Below are positions 25,801 to 40,800 of a DNA stretch of 64,000 nucleotides, piece by piece (the stretch's first letter is position 1; each line of letters begins with the position of its first letter). The notes below the pieces were generated by a model. That model saw only the letters and a program-made list of their open reading frames with translations. It searched no databases and had not been told where the DNA came from. The stretch comes from Echinococcus granulosus (Eukaryota > Platyhelminthes > Cestoda > Cyclophyllidea > Taeniidae), in contig NW_020170389.1 in assembly GCF_000524195.1 (NCBI RefSeq), forward strand, positions 535,187 to 599,186, read 5' to 3'. Position numbers and translations under genes: made by a program.

Positions 25801-28800
25801 AGAGCTGATAAATCATTATTTGTTTTAAGGCATTTACGAACAAAGCACATTTGAGGACAAATGGACCGAGGCCATGCTAAGAAGCTAGAGTTTTTCCACT
25901 TCAAATCGTCACTTCCTCTATACTTCCTTTTTCGAAGGTCTTGAATTCATGATTTTGAGTGGGATGGGAATTTGGTGCTGGACTAAGCTTGTCAAGAATC
26001 AATAGCTACTCTTGACATAAAGATCTCAGGAATAATCCGAGCAGTGCATTGTTTTCATTTTCACAAATATCTTGTCTGAACAATAGATCAGACCTTGTCA
26101 ACTGAAAATAGAAAAAAATATAGTTCTGAAACCTCCTTCGAACCCGCGGCAGCTCAAATGCATTTTTTTGTGACGACAGCAACTGGTACCAACTGAACCC
26201 CGAATATTAATGAAATAAGGGACTTGATAATCGTTTGCATTGTTTTACAACAATAACAGTCATTTGCATGCTCTTTTATACGGCAAGTCAGTAAATTCAA
26301 CAGAATCAAATCAGGCATGCCTGGTGAAACATGTCTAGTCATCACTAAACCGCTAATACTCGTCTTTATCAACCATTACTACATTTTATAAAGTCCTTTT
26401 TAAGTAAATTTATGCATTAGTCTAGAACGACAGATTAAAATTGCGGAATTTATGCCAAGGGCTACAAGTAGAACCACCAGAGACGAAATAGCTAAATTAC
26501 AAGAAGAACCAATCTTCCGCGATACGTTGTTACAACAAACCGAAAGGCAACTTTGAAAGATCCCTCAGGCATAATTTGAATCCCTTGGCGTCTGGTCTAG
26601 TTTTTCTCTTCAAAGCACAGTGAACTTACATCCTGTTATCGTTAGACCGATGTTAGTGAAAAATTAATTTGTGTAGAACAAAACTCGAGCCATTTGTATT
26701 GCCCACTTAATAATAAAACTTCTAAAGCATGAGTGAGTTATCAATCAATTGTGTGGGCAGCCCTAAAACCAACTGAGCCACAATGGAAGGAATTGGGCTC
26801 CTTTGCCGCTCTGCAAAGAAGAATCTGCGCCCTCTTCAAATGCACACTTTTACTGTGTCCAGACTCACATGACCAGCGGATCTTTCAGATGGTCCAGTGT
26901 GCTGCGCAGCTGTGCGATGCGGCTTGGTCATTTGGCCGGGGGGCAGGCCAGTGGAGGTGGTGGTGCAATTTCGGCCGTGGTGTCCGCCACGCCGCCTAAG
27001 GAAGTCAGTCACCTCGTCGGCACTCGCCTCGCATACCATGTTGGACGGCACGAAGCCCTTTCGTCCGTTGCACTCGCCGAAGTAGAAGCCGTCCTCATCA
27101 CGGTCTCCGTACACCTTTGCAAAGTTTTCGCATCGTGAAACACATTCTTTCGATAGTGGACCTTTACAATGTTTAGGTTCTTGATTTGATAAAATAATTA
27201 GTTTCAATTAAAGTTTACTTCTGAAGTAAGAATGGAAAGAGGCGAAGTATCCTGGCCCAGAAAGGCAAATTTGTATTTTAAATTCAGATCCACCGTTAAA
27301 CATTAAGTTTATACTAATTTACAGGCATTACTCCGTTATTGTTCATTTCGATGACCCACCGGCTTTAAAGGGATCATTTTTCGTGAAAATCGAAGTGTTA
27401 TTTAGATTATTTATGCTTGCATTTGTGTGGGGTAACAAAGTCCCAAAACGGACACCATCAGACTCTTAAATACGTGATTAGCATTGGACAGAATCTTTAT
27501 CTTTTACACCAAGCAAAAAGCCTACAAATCTAAATTAATGATACCACATTTTAAAGAATGGGTAATTTCAAAATATCAATAACTTGGAATTGAAAAATAC
27601 ATTTGTATAATGAAATTCATGTAAGGTTTAGTAAGTATCACTTGTATTGTTTCCAGAGGCTCATCAAATACGACAACTACATCATCATAGTCATTAAAAA
27701 TATTATTAGAAGGTATCCTAGCCCTTCTTCGGAATAATATGTGATAAATTCAAGACTATAAATAGGCACCTTTGAATTCACTTAAAAAACTGCCTCCGAT
27801 TTTGTCCAAAGCCCTTGTTTAAAAATTTTGTAAATTATAGCAAAGGATAAAAGTGCCAATGATGCCGCAAACTAACAAAGATAAGTTAAATTGCCTTTGT
27901 CGTACGAAGAGCAAAGACCTCGTACTGACAGATAACAGGTGGAAATGCTTTTCGACAAGTAATGTGTGACCAGGTGATATACTGCTTGGTAAACAAGTTT
28001 GTGAATCAGCTCTGAAACCAGTGCTTCGAGGCCATATTCTGCGTTCATAGGGTCATTTATGAGTGCAAACCACTGATATCTTAGAAATTTAATGAAACCA
28101 ATCAAGGAGGACGTGATTAGAATAGACGAGTCAACCAAAATTTGTGTGTAGTGTCAACTTTACCAATCACCACGTCCAAAGGCTTATTTTTGCTCATGTA
28201 GTAGAAATTTAAAACATTGGATTATCCGCCTTATACACTGAATAGATTAGAAATTCACTTTGCGCTTTTGAAATTGGAAGGACTAAGGGGTGAAATAGGC
28301 TGTGTTAGAGTTAAAAGTATACTTCATTTACAGCCTACCAATAAATTGTGTAGCAACCAGCCAAAGCTGTTATTTAAATAAAGTTTTTTTTTTCTAATTC
28401 GATGTGAACGGTGAACTTCTGGCCAGACAAGCTGGTGAGAAAACATTTTAAAATACAATGACTGGTTCGCCCGGTTGGCGTAGCCTAAACAGCCAATTGA
28501 ATCAAAACTTGCAAAACGTCACTGTGTTAAAATAAAATAACTGAGTCCATTAAAGGCTCTGGGTGTGTGGATAAAGTGGAGAAGGATTTCAAATCTATAC
28601 CTTGATAATATCGCCCTCCCTGAAGGGCAGTTCATCATCGACAGCCCCGGGATTTGGTGACATTGTAGCTGGATCGTAGTCATAGAGGGAGACGAAAAAT
28701 CCACAGTCGTCACCCGCGCCTGTCGGCCTGGGTGAAGGCGAACTCAAAGGTCTTCGATCCGGCGTCTGGTTGCGCACCTCCAACTGGAAACGCCTTCCGG

Positions 28801-31800
28801 GCCCTGTTGTGTTAGTCAAACATGCAGTTGCCCAGCCAAATTGTCTTTCACATTCCATTTGTTTACCTTTCGCGTTTATAGCATCAAGCTTCTAGACACT
28901 ATAGTAAATCCTTTCTCGTAATATTCCTCTTATGAACTTTTTTGGGGATAGCTTTCATCAAATATCCATGAAAACGGGTCTCTATGACAACCCTTATAAT
29001 TCAAGCATTTTCTTTTTCGTAACATACATTTGCCCATTCACTTAATCATACTAAACAAATCTACAGCTGAACATAAAAATATAAAACTCAAAGCGCTAGT
29101 AGGTGATACCTCTACCCAAATACGACAATTTGAGGAAACAAGGTCATGCTTAGCTCCTTTTACACGAGAGTACAATTTCAAAAACCGAGCAAGTAGGAAG
29201 TGGTTTCGTGAAATACTCTTTGTACACTGAGCGTCTATCTAAATTAGTGTGCCAGTACCTATACAAACTTGTTAACATCTTTGATTGCACTAATTTGCAG
29301 AGCCCTCATGCAGAGGTTTTAGGCTCCGAAGTCCGAAAGGTTCAAAGATTTCACCCTTAACTATAGACCAGCTCAAGGTACAAAAGTCGCAAAAATTTTT
29401 TCCTACATTGTAATATTCATTTTGAAAATTGTGAAGGTGATGGTTCCATCCATCCTAAATGTCGGCTACTTTTGCGGTTTCAAAAGCGCTATCATCTTGT
29501 AATAACAACGACGACGAAACATGGTTACATGTGCGCGATGCATAAAATTTCGTCTTATACTTGCTATTGGCTGTAAAAGGTGTACTAAGAGCACAAGTGC
29601 CTTAAAGGACATTAGATGGTTCGAAATGGCCGTTCTGGCCAAATGTATATTAAACGCTCTGCATTCTTATTTGAAAAAAAAAAGATTATTAAAGAACTTG
29701 GAGGTTGATGTACGGAAGCTAGAGAATGTAAGCTGATACTTTTGCGTGGATAAGGAATACACAGACTTCAGTTGACTGTGGCTTGAATCATGTCAACCTT
29801 AAGCACCGTGATGGTGCGCATTTGGTGGATGCCTTAGCAACTGACAGACGTGTGGGAACCCATTCAATGAGATGTTTACTTCCAAATGCGGATTACCTTT
29901 TCTGATGAATGTGGCTGATTAATGCAACAACTAATGATGAAACGTGCGCTCTCTATTGCAAATTTAAAAGCGAGCGATAAAACATTAGAACAGATAAATA
30001 TGGGCAAATGTATTTACAGAAGTTTGTTTGAAAGTGCATCTAATTTGTGAGCGTACAGCTTTCCTTCAATTTCTTTGGTTATTTTCAAAATAAGGTGATA
30101 AGGGGTCTGGACTCGCCGTCTAGACTGTAAATAATACTCAAGGCAAACCATTGCTCCCTTATTTATGTAAGCTTTACAAAGACTATACAAGCTAACGTGC
30201 AATGTTTATTTAAATTGCTCAAATAAGCTCCAAAAATGTTCGTGCACTCTTCAACGAAAATGTAACTTATTCTAGTTACATTTACGACCGTATGGGTGGC
30301 GTTAGACAAAATCTAAGCGCAGATGTAGTCATTTAGGCGTTATCACATCATCTTTTTTTGGACATTAAGTATATAAACAATAGTGATCATAGAGATAACA
30401 CTTTGGGTATTGGATGTAAGAACGCTCAAACGTACGGTCATTCACAACCCGCAGAGCTAGTTTAGACTTTTCTTCTAACGAAATTTTCCATCTCCTGACT
30501 TAATTTAAGATTGTAATAAGATATTAGCATTAATAATTTAACAATATTGAGACAAATAGCTTTTAGGAAATCTGTCACAATCTTGTATCCCGAATAATGA
30601 AGGGACGAATATAATACTACGGCGGATGGGCTAAGCTATCTATTAACTTGGGCGTAATCATTGCTAATAACCAAGTGTACATGTGGTTATCAGGACAGCC
30701 TTTACTATCATACCCCCGAATTCCTTTATATCAAAACTAAAACCTGTAAAGAGCACCTAATTTCTCAACAAAATGCAGAGTTAGTCATGAAACACATTAG
30801 CAGCAAAGAGTTGGGAGAATTATATCGTCACTTATTTCGCATGCTAGCTTACTTAACAAAAAATTGAGAAATTCCCCATAACTTTCCTTCTTCTCGTAGT
30901 TCAATACCGTGTGTGTGTGGTTTGGTAAATTCAACTGAGATGTTAATTTCACACGCATTCTATTCGCACTTATTTCACAGCAAAAAAGGGAGAGGCCTAA
31001 AATTTCAAATGTCTTCCAGAAATTCACCTAATTTCTCTATTGAGGCGAAATACCCAATAAGGATCAGTGAGTTCAATGCGTGATATCTCACCTCGTTTGG
31101 GATTTTTGTGCCCCACACCTCGCAATCGATAGTCGCCTTCGAGACCAGAGCTGACGGTTCGCCGTCCAGAGGTCACCATAGTCTTTGAGTTTCTGCTAAT
31201 AAGGTCAGAGTGTCCTTTTGGCCGATTTTGGGAGGAGGGGGGGTAGACAGGACCCTCTGACCAGTCGTAGGGTCCGTCATCGGGATCGTCAAATCGATAG
31301 CTCATCACTGCCGCATTATCGTCTCCTAGACAGCCCTCATCTTCTTCCTCCCTCCACGACCTTTCACGCCGTTGTCTATCTCCCATGGTCCCACTGAAAC
31401 GGTGTTGACAGTGTGGGGAGTTGGTGAATAGCTGGCGCTCACTAGAGTGCATGCATCTTCGCAAGTGGTCGTCCGAGTCCGCATGGCCACGACTCAAGTC
31501 TGTCGGATGAAGAATATGAAATGCTGGGTGAAAGAACTGCTATTGATGCCCGTTAGCCTGTACACGTTAGATCATTAGGCATGGGACGCACGACTTCAGG
31601 CAATAAAAATTGCGCTTACCAATCACGTTAATGATGGCCAAGATATCTTGGGCCTGATTGGGAAGCGATTAAATCGCAAAAGGCCATCATCATGACGAAC
31701 GGCTGCAAGTCAGTGTCACAAAATGCAAGCAGAGAACAAGAACGTTTAGCTAATCCGCAACCGTAAAAGGAGCCAATTCGGTGTATGCCCCCGTTTCAGT

Positions 31801-34800
31801 ATGTTAGTATCCAAAATCAAATTAAATCAAACTTCAAATTTATTTTTGAAGTTAAGATACACTTATTGTTTTAAGATAATAAGTTGGTGAGAAAAAATGC
31901 ATTCATGATCTTAATACAGTCGGACTTTTGAAGGAGTCACTGCAAAACGCAGTACAAATGGGCTTCGTTTTGTTTTACCGGTTTGTGTTTTGCGAATGCT
32001 GATAACTATGTTGATACCTCGCTGATTCCCAAACGCCTGACTCTCAATGGAGGCAGAATGGTAAGCATAATAAAATTAACAATGTTTAGGTTCTTTCACT
32101 AGATTGCGAAATAAATGTGTAAATTACATATTGGAGGTACGAAATCTAAATGAGCTATCGAAAACTGCTGGCTTCTAGGGAAGCGGACTTGATACATGTC
32201 TACGTGGTGCCAAAAACGCATTTTCGTGTACCGACTTCCATGTTTACAAGAAGTTTAGAACGACCATAGACCTTCTCTCCCTAATCTAATAAAATGAAAT
32301 GAAAGAATCTTGAAATGACGCATTAAAGTCAGTGAAATCAAACGGATTACTTTTTTGCTCTTTTTTAATAACTCGGACAATTATAAAACCATTGCTATCT
32401 TGATTAACGACAGAACACCAAACGCTCAGTTATATGCGATTATTAGTAGTACAGAGGACACGAATAAGACTTACGAATCTCCGGAACAGAAGTTATCTTT
32501 TGCAGCCAGCGCTTCGGAGCCGACTTTGCAAAGGACGATTTTCCAACCTCAAAGGAGGAAAATTCGTGTAACTTTTTTGACGAAAATGACTGCGGTATAT
32601 AAGTGCTGGGTGGGTGCACTCAGCTTTTGTAAATCAACCTCTACATCTGCGTCAGCTAAGTGGTTTTTTGGAAACCCAAGAGGAAGTATGAGTTCAATGA
32701 AATATACATTTGAATAGTTATGGTATGTAGAAATATATGTGACATGATTACAGAGATTCTTCATTCGTGAATAAGTGCTGAAGTATTTGCTGACAGTCTC
32801 TAGATGCCTAACAAATGTGAGCATGGTTTCATATATGCCAAGTAAAACAACAAATTAATGAAATATTCATTCATTAGTATACCCTCAACTTGTCACTCCT
32901 GCATAGTTCCTTTTGGTTCCAGTTGGGGCTGCAATCCATAGCACTGAGGGGAACCTTACACTGGCGCCACCTTCGCGAAAATCTCTGACCCGTCACATCT
33001 CCCACTCCGGAGAACTGATTCTTCGACTGTTCTCGTTCCTGAAGACGCTGGAAGTAAGCCTTCGAGATACCCTCATCATTGGAAGAGGAAGACATGAGTG
33101 TCAAGTTGTGCGATCGTCCGAGAGACTTGCTCCTACGCATAAGAGAAACTCTTGAGTTGGTGTACTGGCGCAGGGGGGAGGATCGATGCCACTGACAGAC
33201 GTGGCAGCCCCTTCGATGAGACTTTTCAGCCCTTAGGTCGAGAGTAGACTTCGTAGAAGAGAAAAACGGTTGATATAAAGAGTTTTGGCGCCGCTCCGAT
33301 TCAGTGCTCTCGGTGGAACAGGGAAGACGGATCAGTTTCTCTCTACCCTGGAAGCAGTCGTTCTCGTCGGACATAGAGCGCGTAGCCCGGAGGTGGCGTC
33401 CGGATCGGCTGCGACGAGGGTAATATCGAGGATGGACGGTTTCTAAAGCTGCATCCGGAGGCTCCATATCGTAGCGATTGCGGTAGTTATGATGGCCATG
33501 TGCTTGGAACATATCCTCTCGTGGATGTCGAGCATGGTGTGAGGAGGGTCGGTTACCGGTAGACAAAGTTTCGCGGCAATATTGCGACGGATGTTGCTGA
33601 TACTGATTCGAGTCACTGTACTTGTGTTTCTGCAGCTGACGTTCACGGAGTAAGGCCTATAAAGCCATTTAAACTACCATCATGGTTGATGCAATCTGCA
33701 GTTTCCAAGACCCATGGTTGACTGATACCCTAAATACAGTTTCATTATAAGATTCACGTTTTTTTAAAAAAAATGAATTAAAATTGGCCTTAATATTTCC
33801 ATTTTTTGCCATACTTTCACCAAAAATAAGTTACTATCCAGAGAATTTATTACTGAATGATGTTTCATGCAAAAATTGTAAAAAAACTGGAAATGAACGA
33901 GTTTGAATTGTAGCTCCATGCTGAGGCTCCAAAGAGCTATCGTAGGTCGGTTCGTTGCCACGCTTTACCATGAAAAAATGTCATCCAAGACCAATTGCTT
34001 AACAATGAAGATCCTTATTTTATGTTGGCTCTATTATCATTATTATGGATGAAGAGCCACGCAAAGTATAGTTGCCCTGAGTTTTAACACATTGTTCTCA
34101 CCCTTTTGGACTAAAGTAAAACCCTTGAACAAAACAAATACAATTAAAGGATTATACCGTTTATTTACCTGCTTAAAATCCGGAAATGGCTTTAAACCTC
34201 TGGTTAAGAAAGTGTGCCCTATGGGGCTCTGGATGAACTCTATCCAAAAAAGCACCTATGGAAAGGTAATGCTTTTCAGGTCCGGATTGGGATCTGCTGC
34301 AATATACATTCTCTTTTCAAGAAGTCAGCACAATTAGGATGTGAGTAGCCAAAATCTTTCAATGACAAGGTAGCTCCTAGTATTTGCCCACGTAGATTTC
34401 AGCGTTGGTTGCCACTGTGCATGCCCACAATACTAAGGCCTTACTTATGCTACAAATGAAAGTTACCTGAAAAAAACAGGTTTATAGTGGCAAATAATTA
34501 CCACTTCAGTTGATAGTCCTTTGGTATTTTCTAAGAGGATTTGTGTATCCAATACTAAAACATTAGATAATTTGTTATTTCGCAATAAATTTTTTTCTCA
34601 AATATCTCGCCTCACATTTACTAGAACAACCATTTACTGGCTTGGTCGCACACTATTGTTTATCAGAAGGCCTCACACATTTTAAAAATGTAGCAACTAT
34701 CATTGCGCACTTATCTCCGTTTATATACCTAGATACTTCGTAAGTTCAAATTAGGCGAAACTAAAGGGTTGGGGCCTTTAATGCACACTAAGTCTACAGC

Positions 34801-37800
34801 TCTCTTTCGAATACTACCATACGAATGCCCACTTTTAGCCTTGGCGGATGCATCATAATACTGTTAAATAATCAAAAATTCACGATCCCAATTTTCTCAA
34901 AATATAAAACATTGTTTGAAAATTAATGGGATGTTCCCTGCTGATTGCGTTTGCTATAAAATCGCATTTTCTTACGAGGATCAAATTTAAGATTTCACCA
35001 GACACTTGAGTGTGCAGCTCGCCAGAGGATACACACGACGAATAAATTATTTTTGCCGAGGAATAGTCGTGACCTTCATTGTGGTAAAAAATAGCCTCTT
35101 TAACAGGCTAGGAGCTCTATAAATAGTTTTAGCACTAGACCTAGTTCAAGACGAAAGAATGCATTTGAAACTTTTGAAGTCTATCAACAAATTAATAATC
35201 AAGACTTGTAATATGAAAATTAAGTCCAAAATCAGTTGCCTTTATGTAAGCTTATACGTATTAAAAATGCTACTTGTCTCTCCAACTCACTGGCACTAAA
35301 AATGGAATTACCTCAGCTGAATCGAGAGCATCAGAAGTTGGACTACTGGTTTTTGCTATGCCGGGAATATTTCCCGCGTGGATGTGGACTATTCCTTGGT
35401 CGTCCTCAGCTGAATCAGCATTGTCAGATCGCTCAGCATCCATTCCGGGTTTTTCAATTGATATACAGACGGGATTTGGACGCCGAAGACTGACACATGC
35501 TGCCACCGCATTGTTCTCATTCTGCAAAAAGAGAGCAAAGCAGATTTTTTTAAGAAACTGCATTCAAGAACTATCATTAAAATCTTTGTTGTTTACTTAC
35601 TAGTAATGCGTAATAGCATTTACTGTTTTCCAAATAAAATAAGGCCATTAACTTTGATTAGATGCTCTATTTTTTGGAGAATAAACAAGTTGATTTGATT
35701 TTGCATATACCCAGCCATGCAGAGCTTTGACTATTTTTGCACAATTTCCTACCTCTACTAGATCTTAATGCTACTAAAAGTATGTCCAATAGACTTGAAT
35801 AATTCCCAACCGTGTATTCTAATGCATGATAAATCTGTTGAAGAAAGTAGAAATCAAAGAGACTTTTAGTTAAGTAAAATGAATTTATGCTTCTATATGA
35901 GTTCGAGGTTGCAACCTTGAACAAGCAACTCTATTTTCTTGATTGTTAACCACGGCAAGTCACTTGCATTAACTAGAATCTCTCTATTGGTGCTCTAAAA
36001 AGTGCTGGTTTTTTGGGAAAGTCCTACTCAATGCGTACACTTTGTCCACCCAATTTCTCAAAATGACCAAATTAACAATAATCCTATTTATACGGCAGAA
36101 AATCCGTTAGTTTTGCCGCATAAATCTAATGTTTCTCTAAGTGAGTTAATCACTTCAGCGTGAATGTACTCTCATAGATTGGTCGCAAAGTTGAGAGGTT
36201 AATGGGTGAACTTGTCTGCGTACTTCATTCGTAAAAAACAACAGATCCGACCAGCCAGCTAATAAACTTTGGACATGGGACTGCCTCAGTCCAGGTGACC
36301 ATAACTTGCGCCAGACAAGGTTACAGATGTTCAAATTTAGCGCGACCGCACCTTTTCGCCGGGAAATGGAAGGGACAATAAACCATAGAGAAAAAATTCA
36401 CTATACATTTTAAAGGCTTGATATATTAGTCTATTCTACTGTTTGCCTTGTAAAAAGGACGCAGTGTTTCGAGTTTCACCCAGAAAAAGCTTTAGAAATA
36501 CGTTTACCCAAAGATATTTAGAGGACTCAGTTCTTCTTAACGTGTATTAAAGCAACGCTTAAGACAAATATTAATGCTTAAATTCACGATCTCTGTGTAG
36601 TATTTGCTCAGAAATAGGCAAGGAAATAGATTCAATCATAAAAAAACAGAACGTTTTGATGTCTTTTAAATATTTATTAAGCAAAAGCATCCATAAACTC
36701 AGCCTTCTTTGAAATTCATATCAATGAATTTATTAGAATGCACCTGGGGATAATGGAACTAATCCTTCTTAGCAAAGCGCCTTTTATGTTTAGCATTCAG
36801 AACCTTATTAAAAAAACATAGGAATTATGGCGCTCTTTGCCCCGCATTGACCCAAGTATTCTGCTTCGGGGACTTACAAGGCCCAGACGCTTTGAAAGCC
36901 GTTTACCAAAGAGTTCAACAGCGCTTTCTAATGAGCCGGCAGCAAGGAGAAGGAGGTTGGGAATTAATTTTATGGGTGGAGAGGCAGGTCCAGAGGAACC
37001 CTTTTTTTCTCCCGCAGTGCCATTTTTGTTCATTGAGAGGGCGGTGTTGGCGGAGAGGGTGGAGTAGACGGTGAGCCAGAGCTCTTCGGGGCTCGGGTCG
37101 CTCCTCGCCTCCTCCTCTTCCTCCTCGTTTCGAAGGTCAGAGAGGCTATCACCAGTGGACTGTGAGGAGTCTGCCTCCGACGCGTCCTCCTCGGTCGTCG
37201 TGACATTCCTTGAATGATGGGACTGAGGTAGGAACAAAGGGGGAGGGTGTTGACGTTGACGCTGAAGCTGTCGGGCTCCCCGAGTGGCTAGTGTGAACTC
37301 AGGACTCTTTAAAAGAGTTGCTAGTTGTCGCAGTGGAAGGAGCACGTGATCACCTGTAATGTGTAAAGTAGACGTATAAAATCACCCACTTTTCTGCTTA
37401 CTTATTTTAATTAGCACGAAATGTCATGTGGATAGGTTAAAGCGGAACTAAGGAGAACTTTGTAAATACTAACAAATAATGCTACTCTGAAGCAACATCA
37501 AGAATAGGCAGATTTGCGGAACTTTGCCCTAAATGTAATTAGAATATTTTTACTAAACATCTTCAATTACCGTACAAATATTTTAACAAAAGTGAATTTC
37601 AAAATCTTTAGGAATATTTCTAGTAAAGCCATGTCCTATTTATCTGAGACAGATATAACATAAAACACAGAATCATTCACTTGTCCATACAACTACTTCA
37701 TTATGCCCTCAAGAAAAGTTCAGTGGAAGCCAAAACATGAAAGTCTGTGGGTCGCTATTGCCACCGCCACTCTGAACTGCCGTTGAGAAAAGATGCTTGG

Positions 37801-40800
37801 TAAGACCGTGTGTGCTTGTAATACCCAATTTCAAACCTAAATCCTAAATTGGGGTTTCACCCAACAATGGCCAATGTGTCATTTTAGAACGAAATTTTTA
37901 ACTGATAGAAGTGAATTTGTGATTTGGAGACAGAAGTACTATACTTCCACAATGCTAAACAGAAAATTGTCAAATGCACGAAGAGCCAGTAGGCAATCAC
38001 ATCTGAGCATTCCATGCATCTACTTCATTTTGGAAAGCCTGGTGCTCTTGTGGCTTAAGATGAGTTGCTATCCTGAATGAAAATGGCCGGTAAATGCACA
38101 CGCAAATGTTAATGGACTAAGTGTTTTACGGAGAACGTGTACCTGAAGCATTCGTTCATCGCTCCCAGAATGCTAGGTTAGTTTTGAGGATAAATGCTCA
38201 GTTGCAGAATCAACTAAAAAGACTGAATAAGACGACTTTAATGTAATGATGAGGAGCACACTGAACGTTCATCAGATAAAAAAGTAAAACCAGAAGGAAC
38301 GGCAGAAGAGCTTGGGAACTGAGTCTTGACAACAGAAAGACAAAAGCTGAAGAGGTCATAAGAAAACTAAAAATGGGTAATCAGTCAACCTATGCTTTGA
38401 TTCTTGACATCCCTAGGTTTAGTAGGAGAGGAGCATGAGTTACTTTAAGCTAGAAATTTACGTGTGCGGGAACATTTTTAACAAGTCTGCAAATCACAGA
38501 GAGGATTAGTCTATCTCCATTTAATAACTAAAAAATCTGAAGTGCTCACTCATGAATAATTTACACTGTTATCATAAAGCATTACGAGATAGACAAATAT
38601 GAATGAAGGAAAGTGGTGGCAGAAGAACCCTTGAAGTATGAAGCCATCAGGATATAAAATAAAGACCATTTCATTACCACTTTCAATGCGATAACTGACA
38701 TTCTAGCTTTCACTTCTTAAAAGAAAAGTATTTTGTCTTAACCTTTTCAAATGGGTTTATAGGTATGAAATTCATATTCATAAATTGCTCCTAGATATGA
38801 AATCTACATAGCAATTTAGCTGCTACTAGATCTGATCCAGTATCTCTACACATTAATCTGGATTACTGAAGATCTACAAATTCGCCTCGAAATTATGGCT
38901 AAATCTATGCCTATAATCTTTAAGATAGTGCATGTGATCTATGTTGGATGGATTAAATTGTGTTTTAATAGAGGAACACTTCTTGGAGGTATGATAGAAA
39001 TGCGGAAAACGGTAAATGCATTACACTTTAAGTCAGTCGAGAGTAACTACCCTAAAGCAGTTTGAGACTTTTTTTAGAGCACCGCGGCACAAATTAAATC
39101 GCAGCGCCAACAACAAAATGCTTAATAGGTTCTGGGGAGGAAATGTGACATTTCGCTAGGGAACAAAATGGACTTTCCGCATCACAGCATCGATGCTACG
39201 TCACGGATAGAGGGAGCTCAAACGTAATGCGGAATGAAAAGGAAATCCCATCTCGATACTGAATAATTCGGTTTTTCAGACTTACAATCAACACCAGGCA
39301 CATCGATGAGGGGCTTGTCGTTAATGCACACAGTATAGCCTTGGACGAGGGGTTCATTTTTACAATTGGGAAGAACGTGGGTTGCCTGTGGGACTGGTCG
39401 CCATGATACAAGAAGAACGCCATCCTGGGGGCCGGCCTCCACTTGGACGTTCTTCGGTGGATCCGGGAGGCCTTTTAACGATCAAATATCCAGTTAAAAT
39501 CACCATCTTGCACGAGCATAATCAAAATATTAGGATAGACGATTTGGCATGGTTCCAATTATGTCGGATGAATGGACAACTCTTCCATATCTTTCAGCTT
39601 TTTCCAGAGTGGCATGCAATTCAAAATGGTTAGTTGAAACAAACGTTTACTGATGACGTTCAGATCAACTGTTAGGGTTTCAGGTAGGTCAACCAACTTT
39701 AATACAATAATCAGGAAAATTGTTCAAATGAACCCTAATGGTAAGTATATAGGCTGATGCTTTAATGTTCCCTTTTTCGCCTATCCATTTCGTAGTAGAA
39801 GGGTTGTTTGGTTAATTCTCATGTATATCAATTCCAAAATCATTCATCGAAACATCGTGCTTAATAAGTATCTTATTAACTAAAACACACAAGGTAATAC
39901 TTCACTTGTCATGCATTTATTTTTCGCATACCAATAGGAGCGGTTTGGAATTCAATTGTATCGGAATTCCTTTTGTGGTCGTCGGAGGAAGGGTTCCCTT
40001 GAAGGCATTGGGTGTTCAGTGGAGGCTCACTGGATCCACTCGTGCGTCTTGCTTCAACCCGGACACGATGAAGGGTGTTTGGCGGAAGACCTGTAATGAC
40101 CCAATTCCTTCTTAAGTTTAATGCGGATCAAAGAATTCCTATCGCTTTGTAATTATTTTCTTTTTGCCAAGAAATGAGTAATTAATAACTAGTTAATGAT
40201 TAACAAACATCCCCACATTCCTCCATACATATACATTAATCTTTAACACCTTCAAACTCTCAAACTCCGCCAGATACACGCCAAAACTTGCGATGAATCA
40301 GAGTTCCTGCAGTTGTTACACTTTTTCATCCTAAAATGGTCTATCGTTATACACTTCAAAAGATCTATTGCCAATCCAACAAGTAGATTCAGATATCATT
40401 CGAAAAGTTAACACTCAAAGGTTTTCCGTTATGCCTCCGAGCAAACAGGTTCTATTTGTTTACAGTTATTGTCATTAAACAATTTAAGATTATTGGATCG
40501 TTTGCAGCTATTTTTTAGGCTGAAATATGCTTTAATTAGATACATGTATACGCTGATCAACGCAGCCCCCACTACTGGATTTCCAAGAAGCCTGGATGAG
40601 GCTCTGCACACACTGTCCTCACAAGCCTGCCTTGAGACGCCTATTCAGAACCACATCTTCAGGAGTGATCTAGGTGCCTCACCTTTGACAAAAATAATTG
40701 AATGATGGTTACTTCAACGTTTATTTAGTTAGACCAACTGAGGCACACTCTGAACCTATCTATTAAATAGCACCAGTTGAAACGGGAATATTGTATTGTG

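Noticed and set aside
31024..31091. Extending the RIM-BP exon 31499 to a donor at 31027
   Set aside because: That end is phase 2 and cannot join the SH3-II exon at 28803 in frame; the stronger GTGAGA donor after 31092 is phase 1 and fits.
40469..40705. Plus-strand frame of 78 codons within a RIM-BP intron, possible retroelement fragment
   Set aside because: No reverse-transcriptase or integrase motif, no repeat ends, and no splice partners; too little to call.
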